From positions 3,596,001 to 3,660,000 of the forward strand of contig NZ_CP114978.1 in NCBI RefSeq assembly GCF_027498035.1: DNA of 64,000 bases. The letters run 5' to 3'. The DNA comes from Pseudoxanthomonas sp. GTDB lineage: Bacteria; Pseudomonadota; Gammaproteobacteria; Xanthomonadales; Xanthomonadaceae. Below the pieces are notes generated by a model. That model searched no databases, was not told the origin of the DNA, and saw nothing but the letters and a program-made list of their open reading frames with translations. Position numbers and translations under genes: made by a program. Below are positions 8,654-17,913 of the stretch, one piece after another (the stretch's first letter is position 1; every line of letters begins with the position of its first letter).

Positions 8654-9880
8654 ATGAAAACCCCGATCTCACGCCGTCACTTCCTGCGGGGTTCCGCATT
8701 GGCTGCAGGTGCGGCCAGCGCGGCGCCGCTGCTGGGCCTGCCCGGCGTCGCCCTGGCCCAGCGCGCCGGCCGCTCGCGCCTGAAAGTGGACCCGGAGGCG
8801 GCCACCGCGCAGGGCCTGCCGCCGGTGATGATCAATGCCAATGAAAACCCGCTGGGTCCCAGCGCGTCTGCGCTGCAGGCCATCGATGGCATCGCGCCGC
8901 AGGGCGGCCGATACCTGGGCGAACTGCAGCAGGAGCTGGAGCAGGAGCTGGCCAGCCAGCTGGGCCTCAAGACCGAGAACATCGTGCCCTACGGCGGCTC
9001 GACGCCGCCGCTGCAGTACACGGTGATGGCCTTCACTTCGCCGGGGGCATCGCTGGTTACGGCCGATCCGACGTTCGAAGCTGGCTGGCGGGTCGCCGAG
9101 TCGATCGGCGCGCCGATGCACAAGATCCCGTTGCGCAAGGACTTCAGCCATGACGTGCAGGCCATGTGCGCGGCCGATGCCAAGGCCGGCATGCTCTACA
9201 TCTGCAACCCGAACAACCCGACCGGCTCGGTCACCACGCGCAAGGACATCGAGTACGCCCTGAAGCACAAGCCCAAGGGCAGCGTGCTGGTGCTGGACGA
9301 AGCCTACATCCACCTGTCGCCGACGGCGGTGAGCGGCGCGGACATGGTCGCGGCTGGCGAGGACGTGGTGGTGCTGCGCACCTTCTCCAAGCTCTACGGC
9401 ATGGCCGGTATCCGCCTGGGTTATGCGGCGGCCCGTCCCGACCTGCTGAAGAAGATGACCTACTTCGGCATCAACGCGCTGCCGGTCACGGCGATGGCCG
9501 CTGGCCTGGCCAGCCTGCGCGATCCGGATCTGGTGCCGCAGCGCCAGCACGCCAACACCGTGCTGCGCGACGAAGTCACGACCTGGCTGACGGGCAAGGG
9601 CTTTGCGTGCACGACTTCGGAAAGCAACTGCTTCATGGTCGACGTCAAGCGTCCGGCACCGGAGTTCATGGAAGCGATGGCGACCTACGGCGTGTTCGTC
9701 GGTCGTGCCTGGCCGGTGTGGCCGACCTGGTCGCGCATCACCGTGGGCACGCCGCAGGAAATGGCGCGGTTCCAGGATGCGTTCGCCAAGGTCATGGCAG
9801 GTCAGCGCGGGCCGCTGCAACTCAGCACGGCGCTGCTGCAGGACGAACGCCGCGACGGCAGCGTCACCGCCTACGCCTGA
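8654..9880 (+). CDS. Tat-exported class I/II PLP aminotransferase (HisC-like)
   Basis: This 408-residue protein begins with SRRHFLRGSALAAGAASA, a twin-arginine signal that ends near VALAQRA. The fold-type I aminotransferase core has INANENPLGPS, CNPNNPTGS, VLVLDEAYIHL and FSKLYGMAGIRLGYA, where the lysine binds PLP. The sequence is closest to histidinol-phosphate aminotransferase-like enzymes, but export rules out a role in histidine synthesis. Tat export fits a protein folded with PLP in the cytoplasm. TAGGAGCTGCCCC precedes the ATG. It closes the amine oxidase, cytochrome c and RidA gene series and probably acts on the same substrate or its keto product. Confidence 0.88.
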   Translation: MKTPISRRHFLRGSALAAGAASAAPLLGLPGVALAQRAGRSRLKVDPEAATAQGLPPVMINANENPLGPSASALQAIDGIAPQGGRYLGELQQELEQELASQLGLKTENIVPYGGSTPPLQYTVMAFTSPGASLVTADPTFEAGWRVAESIGAPMHKIPLRKDFSHDVQAMCAADAKAGMLYICNPNNPTGSVTTRKDIEYALKHKPKGSVLVLDEAYIHLSPTAVSGADMVAAGEDVVVLRTFSKLYGMAGIRLGYAAARPDLLKKMTYFGINALPVTAMAAGLASLRDPDLVPQRQHANTVLRDEVTTWLTGKGFACTTSESNCFMVDVKRPAPEFMEAMATYGVFVGRAWPVWPTWSRITVGTPQEMARFQDAFAKVMAGQRGPLQLSTALLQDERRDGSVTAYA

Positions 9881-9895
9881 TCGCCGTCGCCCGAC

Positions 9896-9963
9896 GTAGG
9901 GCGGGTCCCGACCCGCCACCGCGATGTCCGTTGAACCATGCGAGGCGGGTCAAGACCCGCCCT
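9896..9963. repeat. GTAG-headed REP-type palindrome pair, copy 2
   Basis: GTAG at 9896-9899 leads into GGCGGGTCCCGACCCGCC (9900-9917), and GGCGGGTCAAGACCCGCC follows at 9944-9961. The layout and sequence match the copy at 885-945. It separates the 3' ends of the aminotransferase gene and the convergent LuxR-type regulator and may act as a bidirectional mRNA-end hairpin. Confidence 0.75.
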
Positions 9964-9994
9964 GCCGGCTTCTGCGTTTCCCGAGTCCTGGGCT

Positions 9995-12754
9995 TCACGA
10001 CGGCGGGCTGGCCGCGGCGATCAGGCCGCGTTGCAGGGCCACGCCCAGCGCTGTCGCGCGCGTGTCGGCGCCCAGCTTGCGGTAGAGGTTCTTGAGGTGG
10101 AACTTCACCGTGTTCTCCGACACCGCAAGCCTGCGCGCGATGTGTTTGTTGGAGTGGCCCTGGGCCAGCTCGGCCAGCACTTCCATCTCGCGCTCGCTGA
10201 ACAATTCGGTGACCAGTGCTTCGTCGCAGGACAGCTTGTCCAGCAGGGTCTGGATGGTGAGCGCGCGGGTGGTGCCGGCGGCGGCCTGCGGGTCGAGCTG
10301 GCGCGCACCGCGCAATAGCGCTTTGGCCGGCAGGCCCGCATCCACGGCGACTTGCCAGGCGCGCGTGCCGGCGATGTGGTCCAGCGCCGCGCCGAGCGGG
10401 ATCAGGGCCGCTTCGATCTGGCCGCGCTGCTGCAGGGTCATGGCCAGGCGCAGCTGCACGCGACCCAGGTGATAACGGTCGCCGGCCGCTTCGGCGGCCT
10501 GCTGCTGTTTCTGCAGGATCGCCAGTGCCTGGCCGGCACGGCCGGACTGCGCATGCCAGCGCGCCAGGGCAAAGCCGAGCGCATGTGCCTGGCGCCATCC
10601 GTGGCCGCTGCCCAGGGCATGCAGGAAGGCGGCTTCACCGCCGGAGCGGGACACGATGGCCTCGGTGGCGAGGGTGCCCGGCATGTCCAGCAGCACGTCC
10701 AGGCGCCAGGCGGTCGCCAGTTCCATCAGGCGCGTCAGGTGACGGCGCGTGGCCAGGGTGTCGATGCGTTCCAGTAGCGCGTGGGCGGCACGACCGCTGC
10801 GGTCGCGCTGGCGTGCCAGGAGCAGGGCGGTGCCGAAACCGGCGGCATATACGTCGACCCAGCCATCGTCGCGTTCGAGCGTGTCCAGCGCGCCTTCCAG
10901 CAGGTCGGCGGCTTCATCATGGCGACCGCGCTCGGCCTGCAGTTGCGCCAGCAGGCAGCGGCAGGCCGCCGCCAGCGTGGCGTCGGTGCCGTGCGGAGAG
11001 CGGGCCAATTGCAGTGCCCGCGTGTAGTGGGTTTCGGCCTGGTCCAGCGCGCCGCGATAGAAGTGGCTCTGGCCCAGGTGCACCAGCGCATAACCAGTGC
11101 TGCCCGGGGTGTCGCTGCGGGCCATGACCTCGACGGCTTCCAGCGACAGGCGCTCGGCCGCGACGAACTCACCGCGCCCGAGCGCGGTGGTCGCGCAGAT
11201 GCACAGCAGGGTGCCACGCCCCAGGTGATCGTCCTGGTCCAGGGCGTTGGCCTGCGCGGTCAGCTGGGCGATGCCGCGCGCATTGCCGCAGACCAGGTCC
11301 ATCAGGTCGCGCAGCAGCGCCACCACCACGGTGTAGTCGCGTTCCAGTGGTGCGCGCGCTGCCTCGGGGAAATCACGGAAGCGTTCCAGCAGCGTCTGCG
11401 CGTGGCCGAATTCGCCCAGCCGCATGTGCAGGTACGCCTGGGTGAGGTTGAGCGGTGGTGTATCGCGCACCACCCGCGGGTCGAACTGGCAGAGCAGCGC
11501 ACGTACCGCGGCGGTGCCGTGTTGCAGCAGGACCTGCCAGCTGCCGGCCTGGCGGATGCATTCGGTGGCCAGGGCGACATCCTGCGCACGCAAGGCATGG
11601 CGCACCGCATCTGGCAACTGGCCGTGCACGGCGCACCACTGTGCGGCGCGCCGGTGCAGGTGGTTGACCAGCCCCGGTGACTGACGGTCCAACTGCTGGT
11701 GCAGGTAGTCGGCAAACAGCGGGTGATAGCGGAACCATTCGTGGTCGTCGTCCAGCGGCACCAGCAGGCCGTGGAAATGGCCGAGCTGCGCGAGTCGCTG
11801 GCCGCTGTCCTGGCGGGTGCGGACTGCGTCGGCCAGCGAGGCGTTGAAGCGCTCCAGCAGCGAGGTTTCCAGCAGGAAATCGCGCAGCACGGGGTCCAGG
11901 TCGTTGACGACCTGTTCGGCCAGGTACGCGGCCAGGCCGGTGGAACGGCCAGAGAATCGGGTGAGGTCATCGCTGCTCCGGCCATCGCCGGACATCCACA
12001 CCGCTGCCAGGCGCACCGCCACCGGCCAGCCTTCGGTCTTGCTGCGCAGGCGGCGTGCATCGTCGTCGGAGGTGTGCGTGCCGAGCACGGCGCGGGTCTC
12101 GTGGCGGTTCATGGCCAGCTGGTTCGCGTCGATCTGTTGCAGGGCGCCGCGCACCGCCAACCGTGCAAGCGGTAGCGCCGGCGCACGACGCGTGGCCAGC
12201 AGCACGTGCAGGCGCGGGCCGCCGTGTTCAACCAGTAGGGCGATCAGTTCATCGGTGGCCGGACCGGCCGCGCGGTCGTAGTCATCCAGTACCAGGACCA
12301 GCGGCTGCTGGGCGCAGCGCACCGCACGCAGCAATGCGCTGCGGGTGGCGCCCGGGTCCAGGTCACGCCAATGGGCCACGCCCAGCGGCATGGTGTTGTT
12401 CTCGAAGCCACCGAGGCCGAGCGCCAGTGCCAGGTAGGCGAGCAGGCGGAGCGGGTCGGCATCGGCTTCGTCCAGCGACAGCCACGCCACCTGGGCATGG
12501 CCGGTGGCGAACACGTGCGCGTGCCACTGCGCCAGCAGCGTGGACTTGCCGAAACCGGGCGGCGCCAGCAGCAGGGTCAACGGCAGGGTGATGCCGGCGT
12601 CGAGCTGGGCCAGCAGGCGTTCGCGCGGAACCGTATCCACGTGCAGGCGTGGCGGTTCCAGCTTGTCCGGCAGGATCCATTCGCCCGCGTTGGTACCGTC
12701 CCGGGCAATGGCCGGGCGTGGGCCGATCAGTGCAACTGGTTTTGCTACGGGCAC
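9995..12754 (-). CDS. MalT-type LuxR family STAND transcriptional activator
   Basis: This protein of about 919 residues has an N-terminal P-loop NTPase (APPGFGKSTLLAQWH; LVLVLDDYDRA as Walker B), a long tetratricopeptide-rich middle, and a C-terminal LuxR helix-turn-helix (LFSEREMEVLAELAQGHSN, IARRLAVSENTVKFHLKNLY). MalT-type regulators are activated by a small ligand and ATP and then activate target operons. GTG at 12754 was chosen as start because GGAG lies six bases upstream and the preceding codons look non-coding. The gene is convergent with the exported amine-oxidation genes and is a reasonable candidate for their activator; that link is inference. Confidence 0.9.
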   Translation of the reverse strand: MPVAKPVALIGPRPAIARDGTNAGEWILPDKLEPPRLHVDTVPRERLLAQLDAGITLPLTLLLAPPGFGKSTLLAQWHAHVFATGHAQVAWLSLDEADADPLRLLAYLALALGLGGFENNTMPLGVAHWRDLDPGATRSALLRAVRCAQQPLVLVLDDYDRAAGPATDELIALLVEHGGPRLHVLLATRRAPALPLARLAVRGALQQIDANQLAMNRHETRAVLGTHTSDDDARRLRSKTEGWPVAVRLAAVWMSGDGRSSDDLTRFSGRSTGLAAYLAEQVVNDLDPVLRDFLLETSLLERFNASLADAVRTRQDSGQRLAQLGHFHGLLVPLDDDHEWFRYHPLFADYLHQQLDRQSPGLVNHLHRRAAQWCAVHGQLPDAVRHALRAQDVALATECIRQAGSWQVLLQHGTAAVRALLCQFDPRVVRDTPPLNLTQAYLHMRLGEFGHAQTLLERFRDFPEAARAPLERDYTVVVALLRDLMDLVCGNARGIAQLTAQANALDQDDHLGRGTLLCICATTALGRGEFVAAERLSLEAVEVMARSDTPGSTGYALVHLGQSHFYRGALDQAETHYTRALQLARSPHGTDATLAAACRCLLAQLQAERGRHDEAADLLEGALDTLERDDGWVDVYAAGFGTALLLARQRDRSGRAAHALLERIDTLATRRHLTRLMELATAWRLDVLLDMPGTLATEAIVSRSGGEAAFLHALGSGHGWRQAHALGFALARWHAQSGRAGQALAILQKQQQAAEAAGDRYHLGRVQLRLAMTLQQRGQIEAALIPLGAALDHIAGTRAWQVAVDAGLPAKALLRGARQLDPQAAAGTTRALTIQTLLDKLSCDEALVTELFSEREMEVLAELAQGHSNKHIARRLAVSENTVKFHLKNLYRKLGADTRATALGVALQRGLIAAASPPS

Positions 12755-12957
12755 GTGCGTCTCCGACGTGTCCGATCTCCCCAAAGATCGGCGCTGTGCG
12801 TCCCAGCATCGAGCCACGCGCCTAAAGCGCGTTGATCCGCATCGATTCTGTGACAGGGCCCCCGCCCGCACCCGTCCGTAGGCACCTTTCAGCCACGTTA
12901 TGTCAGGTCGCCGTCATTGCCAAGCTGCGCCGCCCCCCGGGGAAAAGCGCCGGATGG

Positions 12958-14244
12958 CTAGCGGATAGCCAAAAACGCGGCGCGTGCGGCGTCCAGCGTG
13001 GCCTCGATGACAGTTTCGTCATGTGCGCTGGAGGTGAATCCGGCTTCGTACGCCGACGGGGCCAGGAACACCCCGCGCTCCAGCATCGCGTGGAAGAACC
13101 GGTTGAATGCCGCGGTGTCGCAGGCGATGGCCTGGGCGTAGGTGTCCACCTTTTGGTCGGTGAAGAACAGGCCGAACATCGCGCCCACCTGGTTGGTGGT
13201 GACGGCCACGCCGGCGTCACGGGCGGCCGCTTCAAGCCCCGCGCACAGCGCGGCGGTGCTGGCGGTCAGGCGTTCGTGGAAGCCCGGCGCCTGGACCAGC
13301 TCCAGCATCGCCAGGCCCGCGGCCATGGCCACCGGATTGCCCGACAGCGTGCCGGCCTGGTAGATCGGGCCGGACGGCGCGATCTGGGACATCAGGTCGG
13401 CGCGGCCACCATAGGCGCCCACCGGCATGCCGCCACCGATGATCTTGCCGAAAGTGGTCAAGTCCGGGGTGATGCCGTAATGCGCCTGCGCACCACCCAG
13501 GGCCACGCGGAAGCCGGTCATCACCTCATCGAAGATCAGCAGGGTGCCGTATTGCGTGCACAGCGCGCGCAGGTGCTGCAGGTAGCCTTCGCGCGGCGGG
13601 ATGCAGTTGGCATTGCCGACCACTGGTTCGATGATGACCGCGGCCACCTCACTGCCGATCTCCTCGAACAGTCTGGTGGCGCCCTCGAAATCGTTGTAGC
13701 TCAGGGTGGCGGTCAGTTCGCTCAGGCCCGCCGGCACGCCTGGCGAGGTCGGCACGCCCAGGGTCAGCATGCCGCTACCGGCCTTGACCAGGAACGAGTC
13801 GCCATGGCCGTGGTAGCAGCCTTCGAACTTGACGATGCGCTGGCGGCCGGTGGCGCCGCGCGCCAGGCGGATCGCCGAGAGCGTGGCTTCGGTGCCGGAG
13901 TTGACCATGCGCACCATCTGGCACGAGGGCACCAGCCTGGTGATCGTCTCGGCCATGGTGACTTCGGCCGGGCAGGGCGCGCCGAAGGACAGACCGTCGC
14001 CGATGGCCTTCGCCACGGCCTCGCGCACCTGCGGATGGTTGTGGCCGACGATCATGGGCCCCCAGGAGCCGACGTAGTCGATGTAACGGTTGCCATCGAC
14101 ATCGAACAGGTACGGGCCGTCCGCGCGCTGGACGAAGAACGGCTCGCCACCCACTGACTTGAACGCGCGCACCGGCGAGTTGACCCCGCCGGGGATCAGC
14201 GTCTGGGCGCGGGTGAAGAGTTCGTGGGAGCGCGTGTGCTGCAT
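12958..14244 (-). CDS. hemL: Glutamate-1-semialdehyde 2,1-aminomutase
   Basis: This 428-residue enzyme converts glutamate-1-semialdehyde to 5-aminolevulinate, the first committed haem precursor. It shows the full HemL pattern: LIPGGVNSPVRAFKSVGG near the start, VNSGTEATLSAIRLAR, IIEPVVGNANCIPP, LIFDEVMTGFRVA, and the PLP lysine in TTFGKIIGGGMPVGAYGG. Length matches the family. The ATG at 14244 begins MQHTRSHELFTRAQ. thiE lies about 5 kb upstream on the same strand. These two genes are neighbours in Pseudomonas, so the TonB/dipeptidase pair between them looks inserted. Confidence 0.97.
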   Translation of the reverse strand: MQHTRSHELFTRAQTLIPGGVNSPVRAFKSVGGEPFFVQRADGPYLFDVDGNRYIDYVGSWGPMIVGHNHPQVREAVAKAIGDGLSFGAPCPAEVTMAETITRLVPSCQMVRMVNSGTEATLSAIRLARGATGRQRIVKFEGCYHGHGDSFLVKAGSGMLTLGVPTSPGVPAGLSELTATLSYNDFEGATRLFEEIGSEVAAVIIEPVVGNANCIPPREGYLQHLRALCTQYGTLLIFDEVMTGFRVALGGAQAHYGITPDLTTFGKIIGGGMPVGAYGGRADLMSQIAPSGPIYQAGTLSGNPVAMAAGLAMLELVQAPGFHERLTASTAALCAGLEAAARDAGVAVTTNQVGAMFGLFFTDQKVDTYAQAIACDTAAFNRFFHAMLERGVFLAPSAYEAGFTSSAHDETVIEATLDAARAAFLAIR

Positions 14245-14413
14245 GGCGGGCGAGTCCTGTGTGGTGCGGGTGGAGTCGATACCGGTGCTGTGACGCGGCG
14301 TCGAATGTCGGACGTCGTCGGCGCTTTCTGACGCCGTGACAGACCGGGGAAACACACATTGTCGGGGTTGCGGGCCGCCAGAGCCAATCGTGGCGGGCTT
14401 CAGGGTCGGCGAC

Positions 14414-14443
14414 CTACCCGGTCAGTCGGGACCTACCCGCCGC
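14414..14443. repeat. CTACCCG repeat pair, copy 2
   Basis: Two CTACCCG units at 14414-14420 and 14433-14439 are separated by GTCAGTCGGGAC. The spacing and flanks (GCGGCGTCA follows) resemble 2908-2940. On the other strand the units read CGGGTAG, so these may be degenerate GTAG-type repeats. Confidence 0.5.
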
Positions 14444-14485
14444 CGTTGCGGCGTCACGTCGTGTCGATCATTAGCATCCATGTCA

Positions 14486-14506
14486 CATGCAGCTGCATGA
14501 CGTCAT
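14486..14506. promoter_or_regulatory. Overlapping perfect palindromes (candidate operator)
   Basis: CATGCAGCTGCATG (14486-14499) is a 14-base perfect palindrome and ATGACGTCAT (14497-14506) a 10-base perfect palindrome overlapping it by three bases. They lie about 130 bases upstream of the second TonB receptor start. A dimeric repressor or activator site is plausible; no regulator is assigned. Confidence 0.4.
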
Positions 14507-14632
14507 AAACAAACGCCATTCGCCATCTGCGGTGCGGATTTTCCAAAGTGTCACCACGGCGTCGTTCTCAGGGGTGAAGCGACGCTTTCTTCGGCGCCTT
14601 GCCGTTCTTTATTTCTTGGGGAAACAAGCAGC

Positions 14633-17600
14633 ATGAATCGATTGATCCGTAGGAGTGCCCTGGCGCTGGCCCTGGCGGTTGCCGCCAACGGTGCGTACGC
14701 CCAGTCCACCACCGGTCGAATCTTCGGCACCGTCAGCGGCGCCGGCGAAGCAGACACCGTCCTGGTCCAGAGCAGTGGCGGCTTCTCGCGCGAAGTGAAG
14801 GTCGAGGGCGGTCGTTACTCCCTGAGCAGCCTGCCGCTGGGCAGCTACACCGTGACCCTCAAGCATGATGGCGCAGTCGCCGATACCCGCGAGAACGTAT
14901 CGATTATCGTGGGCGCCGGTACCGAGGTCGGCCTGTCCGCCGGTGGCGCGACCACCTTGGGCGCGGTGTCGGTCAAGGGGTCGACCGCGGTTTCCCCGAT
15001 CGACGTCAGCAGCGTGGACACCCGGACCGTGGTGACGTCGCAGCAGCTGCAGCAGTTGCCGCTGGGTCGCAACGCCGAGGCCATCGCCTTGCTGGCGCCG
15101 GGCGTGGTGGTCAACAGCGGCGGCTTCGACAACGGTCCGCTGGGCGGCGGCCTGCCGAGCTTCGGTGGCTCGGCGGCATCTGAGAACGCTTATTACCTCA
15201 ATGGCTTCAATACCACCAATACCCAGAACAACCTCGGCGGTTTGACCCTGCCGTACGGCGCCATCGACCAGCAGGAAATCATCGTCGGTGGCTACGGCGC
15301 CCAGTACGGCCGCTCCAACGGCGGCGTGATCAACCAGATCGGCAAGCGCGGCACCAACGAATGGAAGTTCGGCGTCGCTGCTGTATTCGAGCCCGATGCT
15401 TTCAAGGCCAGCCAGAAGGACATCTACTGGCGTCCGGACAGCCAGACCTCGGCGGTCACCAACACCGCCTACAACTACGCGCGTTCGGCTAACGGTCTGT
15501 ACCAACCGCTGAGCGAGACCAAGGCGACGTCTGAAACCTACAGCGCCTATGTCGGTGGTCCGATCATCCAGGACAAGCTGTTCTTCTTCCTGGCAGGCGA
15601 ACGCGTCGATTCCCACGGCACCCGCATTGCCAGCAACCGCGATGCGGACAATGGCAGCGTCGGCGGTCTGACCGAATACGAGTACCAGCAGAATCGCTGG
15701 TACGGGAAGCTGGACTGGTACATCACCGACAACCACCTGCTGGAACTCACCAGCGCGGGCGACAAGTACGAGACCAACGGCAAGATCTACGAATACGACT
15801 ACCTGACGCGCTCGAAAGGTGCGTATTACAACGACGAAAACACCAACAAGGCCGGGCCGGTGCTGAACTCGGCCAAATACACCGGCTACTTCGGTGACAA
15901 CATTACGGTCAACGCGTTGTATGGCCAGCTGAACACGCCCGACGAGATCAGCTACTACAACTACAGTGCGGCTGACGGTCCTGTCATCGGTAGCGTGGCC
16001 CTGCAGAATCCGGCCTATACGGGGGGCACGCCGATCGAGGGTGCGCAGAAGCAGGCCACCATCACGGCCTCCGACCGCGAGTACGAAAAGAAGAACCTGC
16101 GCCTGAGCGTTGAATGGCGGATCGGCGACCATGCGATCACCGCCGGCATCGACAACCAGAAGCTGAAGGCCACCAACATCGGTTCGGTGGCTTCCGGTCC
16201 GGGCTATGCGTGGACCTATGGTCTCACCAGCGACCCTTACGGCACCGCGCCCGGCGCTAACGGCCTGATCAGCCAGTCGGCCAATGAAGCCGGTGGAAAA
16301 GGTGTGGCGAGCCCCGGCCTGGTCGATCCGGTTTACGGCGCCTCCGGCTATTACGTTACCAAGGACACCACCAGTGGCCTGAACTCCTACGACGCCGATC
16401 AGAAGGCGTACTACCTGGAGGACAAGTGGCAGGTCACCGACAAGGTGCTGCTCAGCCTGGGTCTGCGCAAGGACGAGTTCACCAACTACGTGCCGATCAG
16501 CCACGTGCCCTACATCAGCGTCGACGCCTGGTCGCCGCGCTTGGGCTTCAGCTGGGACGTGCACGGCGATTCGAGCCTGAAGATCTTCGGTAACGTCGGT
16601 CGCTACTACCTGGGCCTGCCGCTGTCGGCCGTGGGTCTGTTCACCTCGTCGGTTTCCAAGAGCGAGTACTTCACCTACAGTGGCATCAACGCCGACGGCA
16701 CGCCGATCATCTCGCAGTCGCTTGGCCCTGCGGTGTCGGCCAACTCGCGCTTCGGTCGTGCGTCCGATCCCAGTGCCGCGGTGGTCAAGGACATCAAGGG
16801 CGAGAACCAGGATGAGTTGATCCTGGGCTTCACCAAACAGCTGGAAAATGGCTGGGTGTATGGCGTACGCGGTACCTACCGCCGTCTGAATGATGCGATT
16901 GACGACCAGAACTTCGATACGGACAACCTTGGTCTGGTCAATTCGGCTGCGGCGCAGGGCGTGGATGTCGATTGGACCCGCACCGCCGGTGCCGAGTTGA
17001 TCAACCCGGGCAAGACCAATATCTGGAACGTGTACGACACCGATGGCAACCTGCGCCAGGTGACCGTCACCCGCGAGGCGGCAGGCTTCCCGGAGCTCAA
17101 GCGAGATTACGCAGGCGTGGAGTTCAACTTCGAGCGTCCGTTCGATGGCAAGTGGTACGCCAAGGCCAACTACGTCTGGTCGCACAGCTACGGCACCACC
17201 GAAGGCCAGCTGCGTTCGGACCTGTTCCGCTCCGGCGGCGCGCTGGGCAGCTACCAGGGCCAGGCGGCGGTCTCGACCACGCAGAGTTGGGACCATGCGG
17301 CACTGATGGAGAACACCAACGGCGACCAGTCCAACGACCATCGCCATCAGATCAAGCTGTATGGCTACTACCAGGTGACCAGCGAGTTCGGCGTGTCGGC
17401 GAACCTGAGCATGGTCTCCGGTGCACCCAAGACCTGCCTGGGCAATTACTACGGTACGGCTTACAGCGGTAGCGATCCGGCCGGTTACGGCGGTAGCGCG
17501 GTCACCGGTGGCCCGTACCACTACTGCTACGACCCGGCAACCGGCACGGGATCGGCTTCGCCCCCGGGCTCGCACGGCCGCCTGCCATGGATCAACCAAT

Positions 17601-17809
17601 TCGACCTGGGTCTGACCTGGAAGCCGGATTTTGCTGACGGGAAACTGGCCGTCAACCTCAATATCTTCAACGTCCTCAATGCGCAGAAGCCGACCATGAT
17701 CTACCCGTTCTCGCAGTTGCCGGACGGCTCGGTGAACCCGCTGTATGGCCAGCCGGTGACTTACCAGACGCCGCGCTACGCTCGCGTCACTGCCAGCTAC
17801 GATTTCTGA
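14633..17809 (+). CDS. Oar-like TonB-dependent receptor with N-terminal carboxypeptidase-regulatory-like domain
   Basis: This 1058-residue protein has a Sec signal peptide (to about residue 23, GAYAQ). An Oar-like domain follows (about 25-100: GRIFGTVSGAGEADTVLVQS, LSSLPLGSYTVTLK). The TonB plug comes next (TVVTSQQLQQLPLGRNAEAIALLAPGVV, YGAQYGRSNGGVINQI), and a long barrel ends in YARVTASYDF. This architecture is common in Xanthomonadaceae and myxobacterial Oar proteins. The dipeptidase gene downstream suggests peptide-derived substrates, which is inference. It is divergent from hemL and followed by an intrinsic terminator. Confidence 0.92.
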   Translation: MNRLIRRSALALALAVAANGAYAQSTTGRIFGTVSGAGEADTVLVQSSGGFSREVKVEGGRYSLSSLPLGSYTVTLKHDGAVADTRENVSIIVGAGTEVGLSAGGATTLGAVSVKGSTAVSPIDVSSVDTRTVVTSQQLQQLPLGRNAEAIALLAPGVVVNSGGFDNGPLGGGLPSFGGSAASENAYYLNGFNTTNTQNNLGGLTLPYGAIDQQEIIVGGYGAQYGRSNGGVINQIGKRGTNEWKFGVAAVFEPDAFKASQKDIYWRPDSQTSAVTNTAYNYARSANGLYQPLSETKATSETYSAYVGGPIIQDKLFFFLAGERVDSHGTRIASNRDADNGSVGGLTEYEYQQNRWYGKLDWYITDNHLLELTSAGDKYETNGKIYEYDYLTRSKGAYYNDENTNKAGPVLNSAKYTGYFGDNITVNALYGQLNTPDEISYYNYSAADGPVIGSVALQNPAYTGGTPIEGAQKQATITASDREYEKKNLRLSVEWRIGDHAITAGIDNQKLKATNIGSVASGPGYAWTYGLTSDPYGTAPGANGLISQSANEAGGKGVASPGLVDPVYGASGYYVTKDTTSGLNSYDADQKAYYLEDKWQVTDKVLLSLGLRKDEFTNYVPISHVPYISVDAWSPRLGFSWDVHGDSSLKIFGNVGRYYLGLPLSAVGLFTSSVSKSEYFTYSGINADGTPIISQSLGPAVSANSRFGRASDPSAAVVKDIKGENQDELILGFTKQLENGWVYGVRGTYRRLNDAIDDQNFDTDNLGLVNSAAAQGVDVDWTRTAGAELINPGKTNIWNVYDTDGNLRQVTVTREAAGFPELKRDYAGVEFNFERPFDGKWYAKANYVWSHSYGTTEGQLRSDLFRSGGALGSYQGQAAVSTTQSWDHAALMENTNGDQSNDHRHQIKLYGYYQVTSEFGVSANLSMVSGAPKTCLGNYYGTAYSGSDPAGYGGSAVTGGPYHYCYDPATGTGSASPPGSHGRLPWINQFDLGLTWKPDFADGKLAVNLNIFNVLNAQKPTMIYPFSQLPDGSVNPLYGQPVTYQTPRYARVTASYDF

Positions 17810-17865
17810 TTTGGATCCGCCCGGCCTGCTCAGGCAGGGCGGGTGCTGGCTGGAAGTCATCCATC

Positions 17866-17896
17866 AAGGCGTCGTCCCAGGACGACGCCTTTTTTA
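17866..17896 (+). terminator. Intrinsic terminator between receptor and dipeptidase genes
   Basis: AAGGCGTCGTC (17866-17876) pairs perfectly with GACGACGCCTT (17881-17891) across a 4-base loop and is followed by a T-run (17890-17895). It lies just 19 bases before the dipeptidase start, so the dipeptidase depends on read-through or its own promoter inside the preceding gene. Confidence 0.88.
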
Positions 17897-17913
17897 TCGA
17901 AAGGAAATACACG

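Larger units (their letters stand above)
14245..14632. other. Divergent hemL/TonB intergenic region
   Basis: This 388-base stretch has no credible gene. It should contain the hemL promoter (minus) and the receptor promoter (plus). It holds a CTACCCG repeat pair (14414-14443), like the one at 2908-2940, and two overlapping perfect palindromes at 14486-14506, listed separately. No clear sigma-70 boxes were recognised. Confidence 0.5.

Noticed and set aside
14609..17860. 1083-codon minus-strand frame opposite the Oar-like receptor
   Set aside because: Antisense shadow; the composition is Val/Gly/Arg-rich with no domain, and the plus-strand receptor has signal peptide, plug and barrel.
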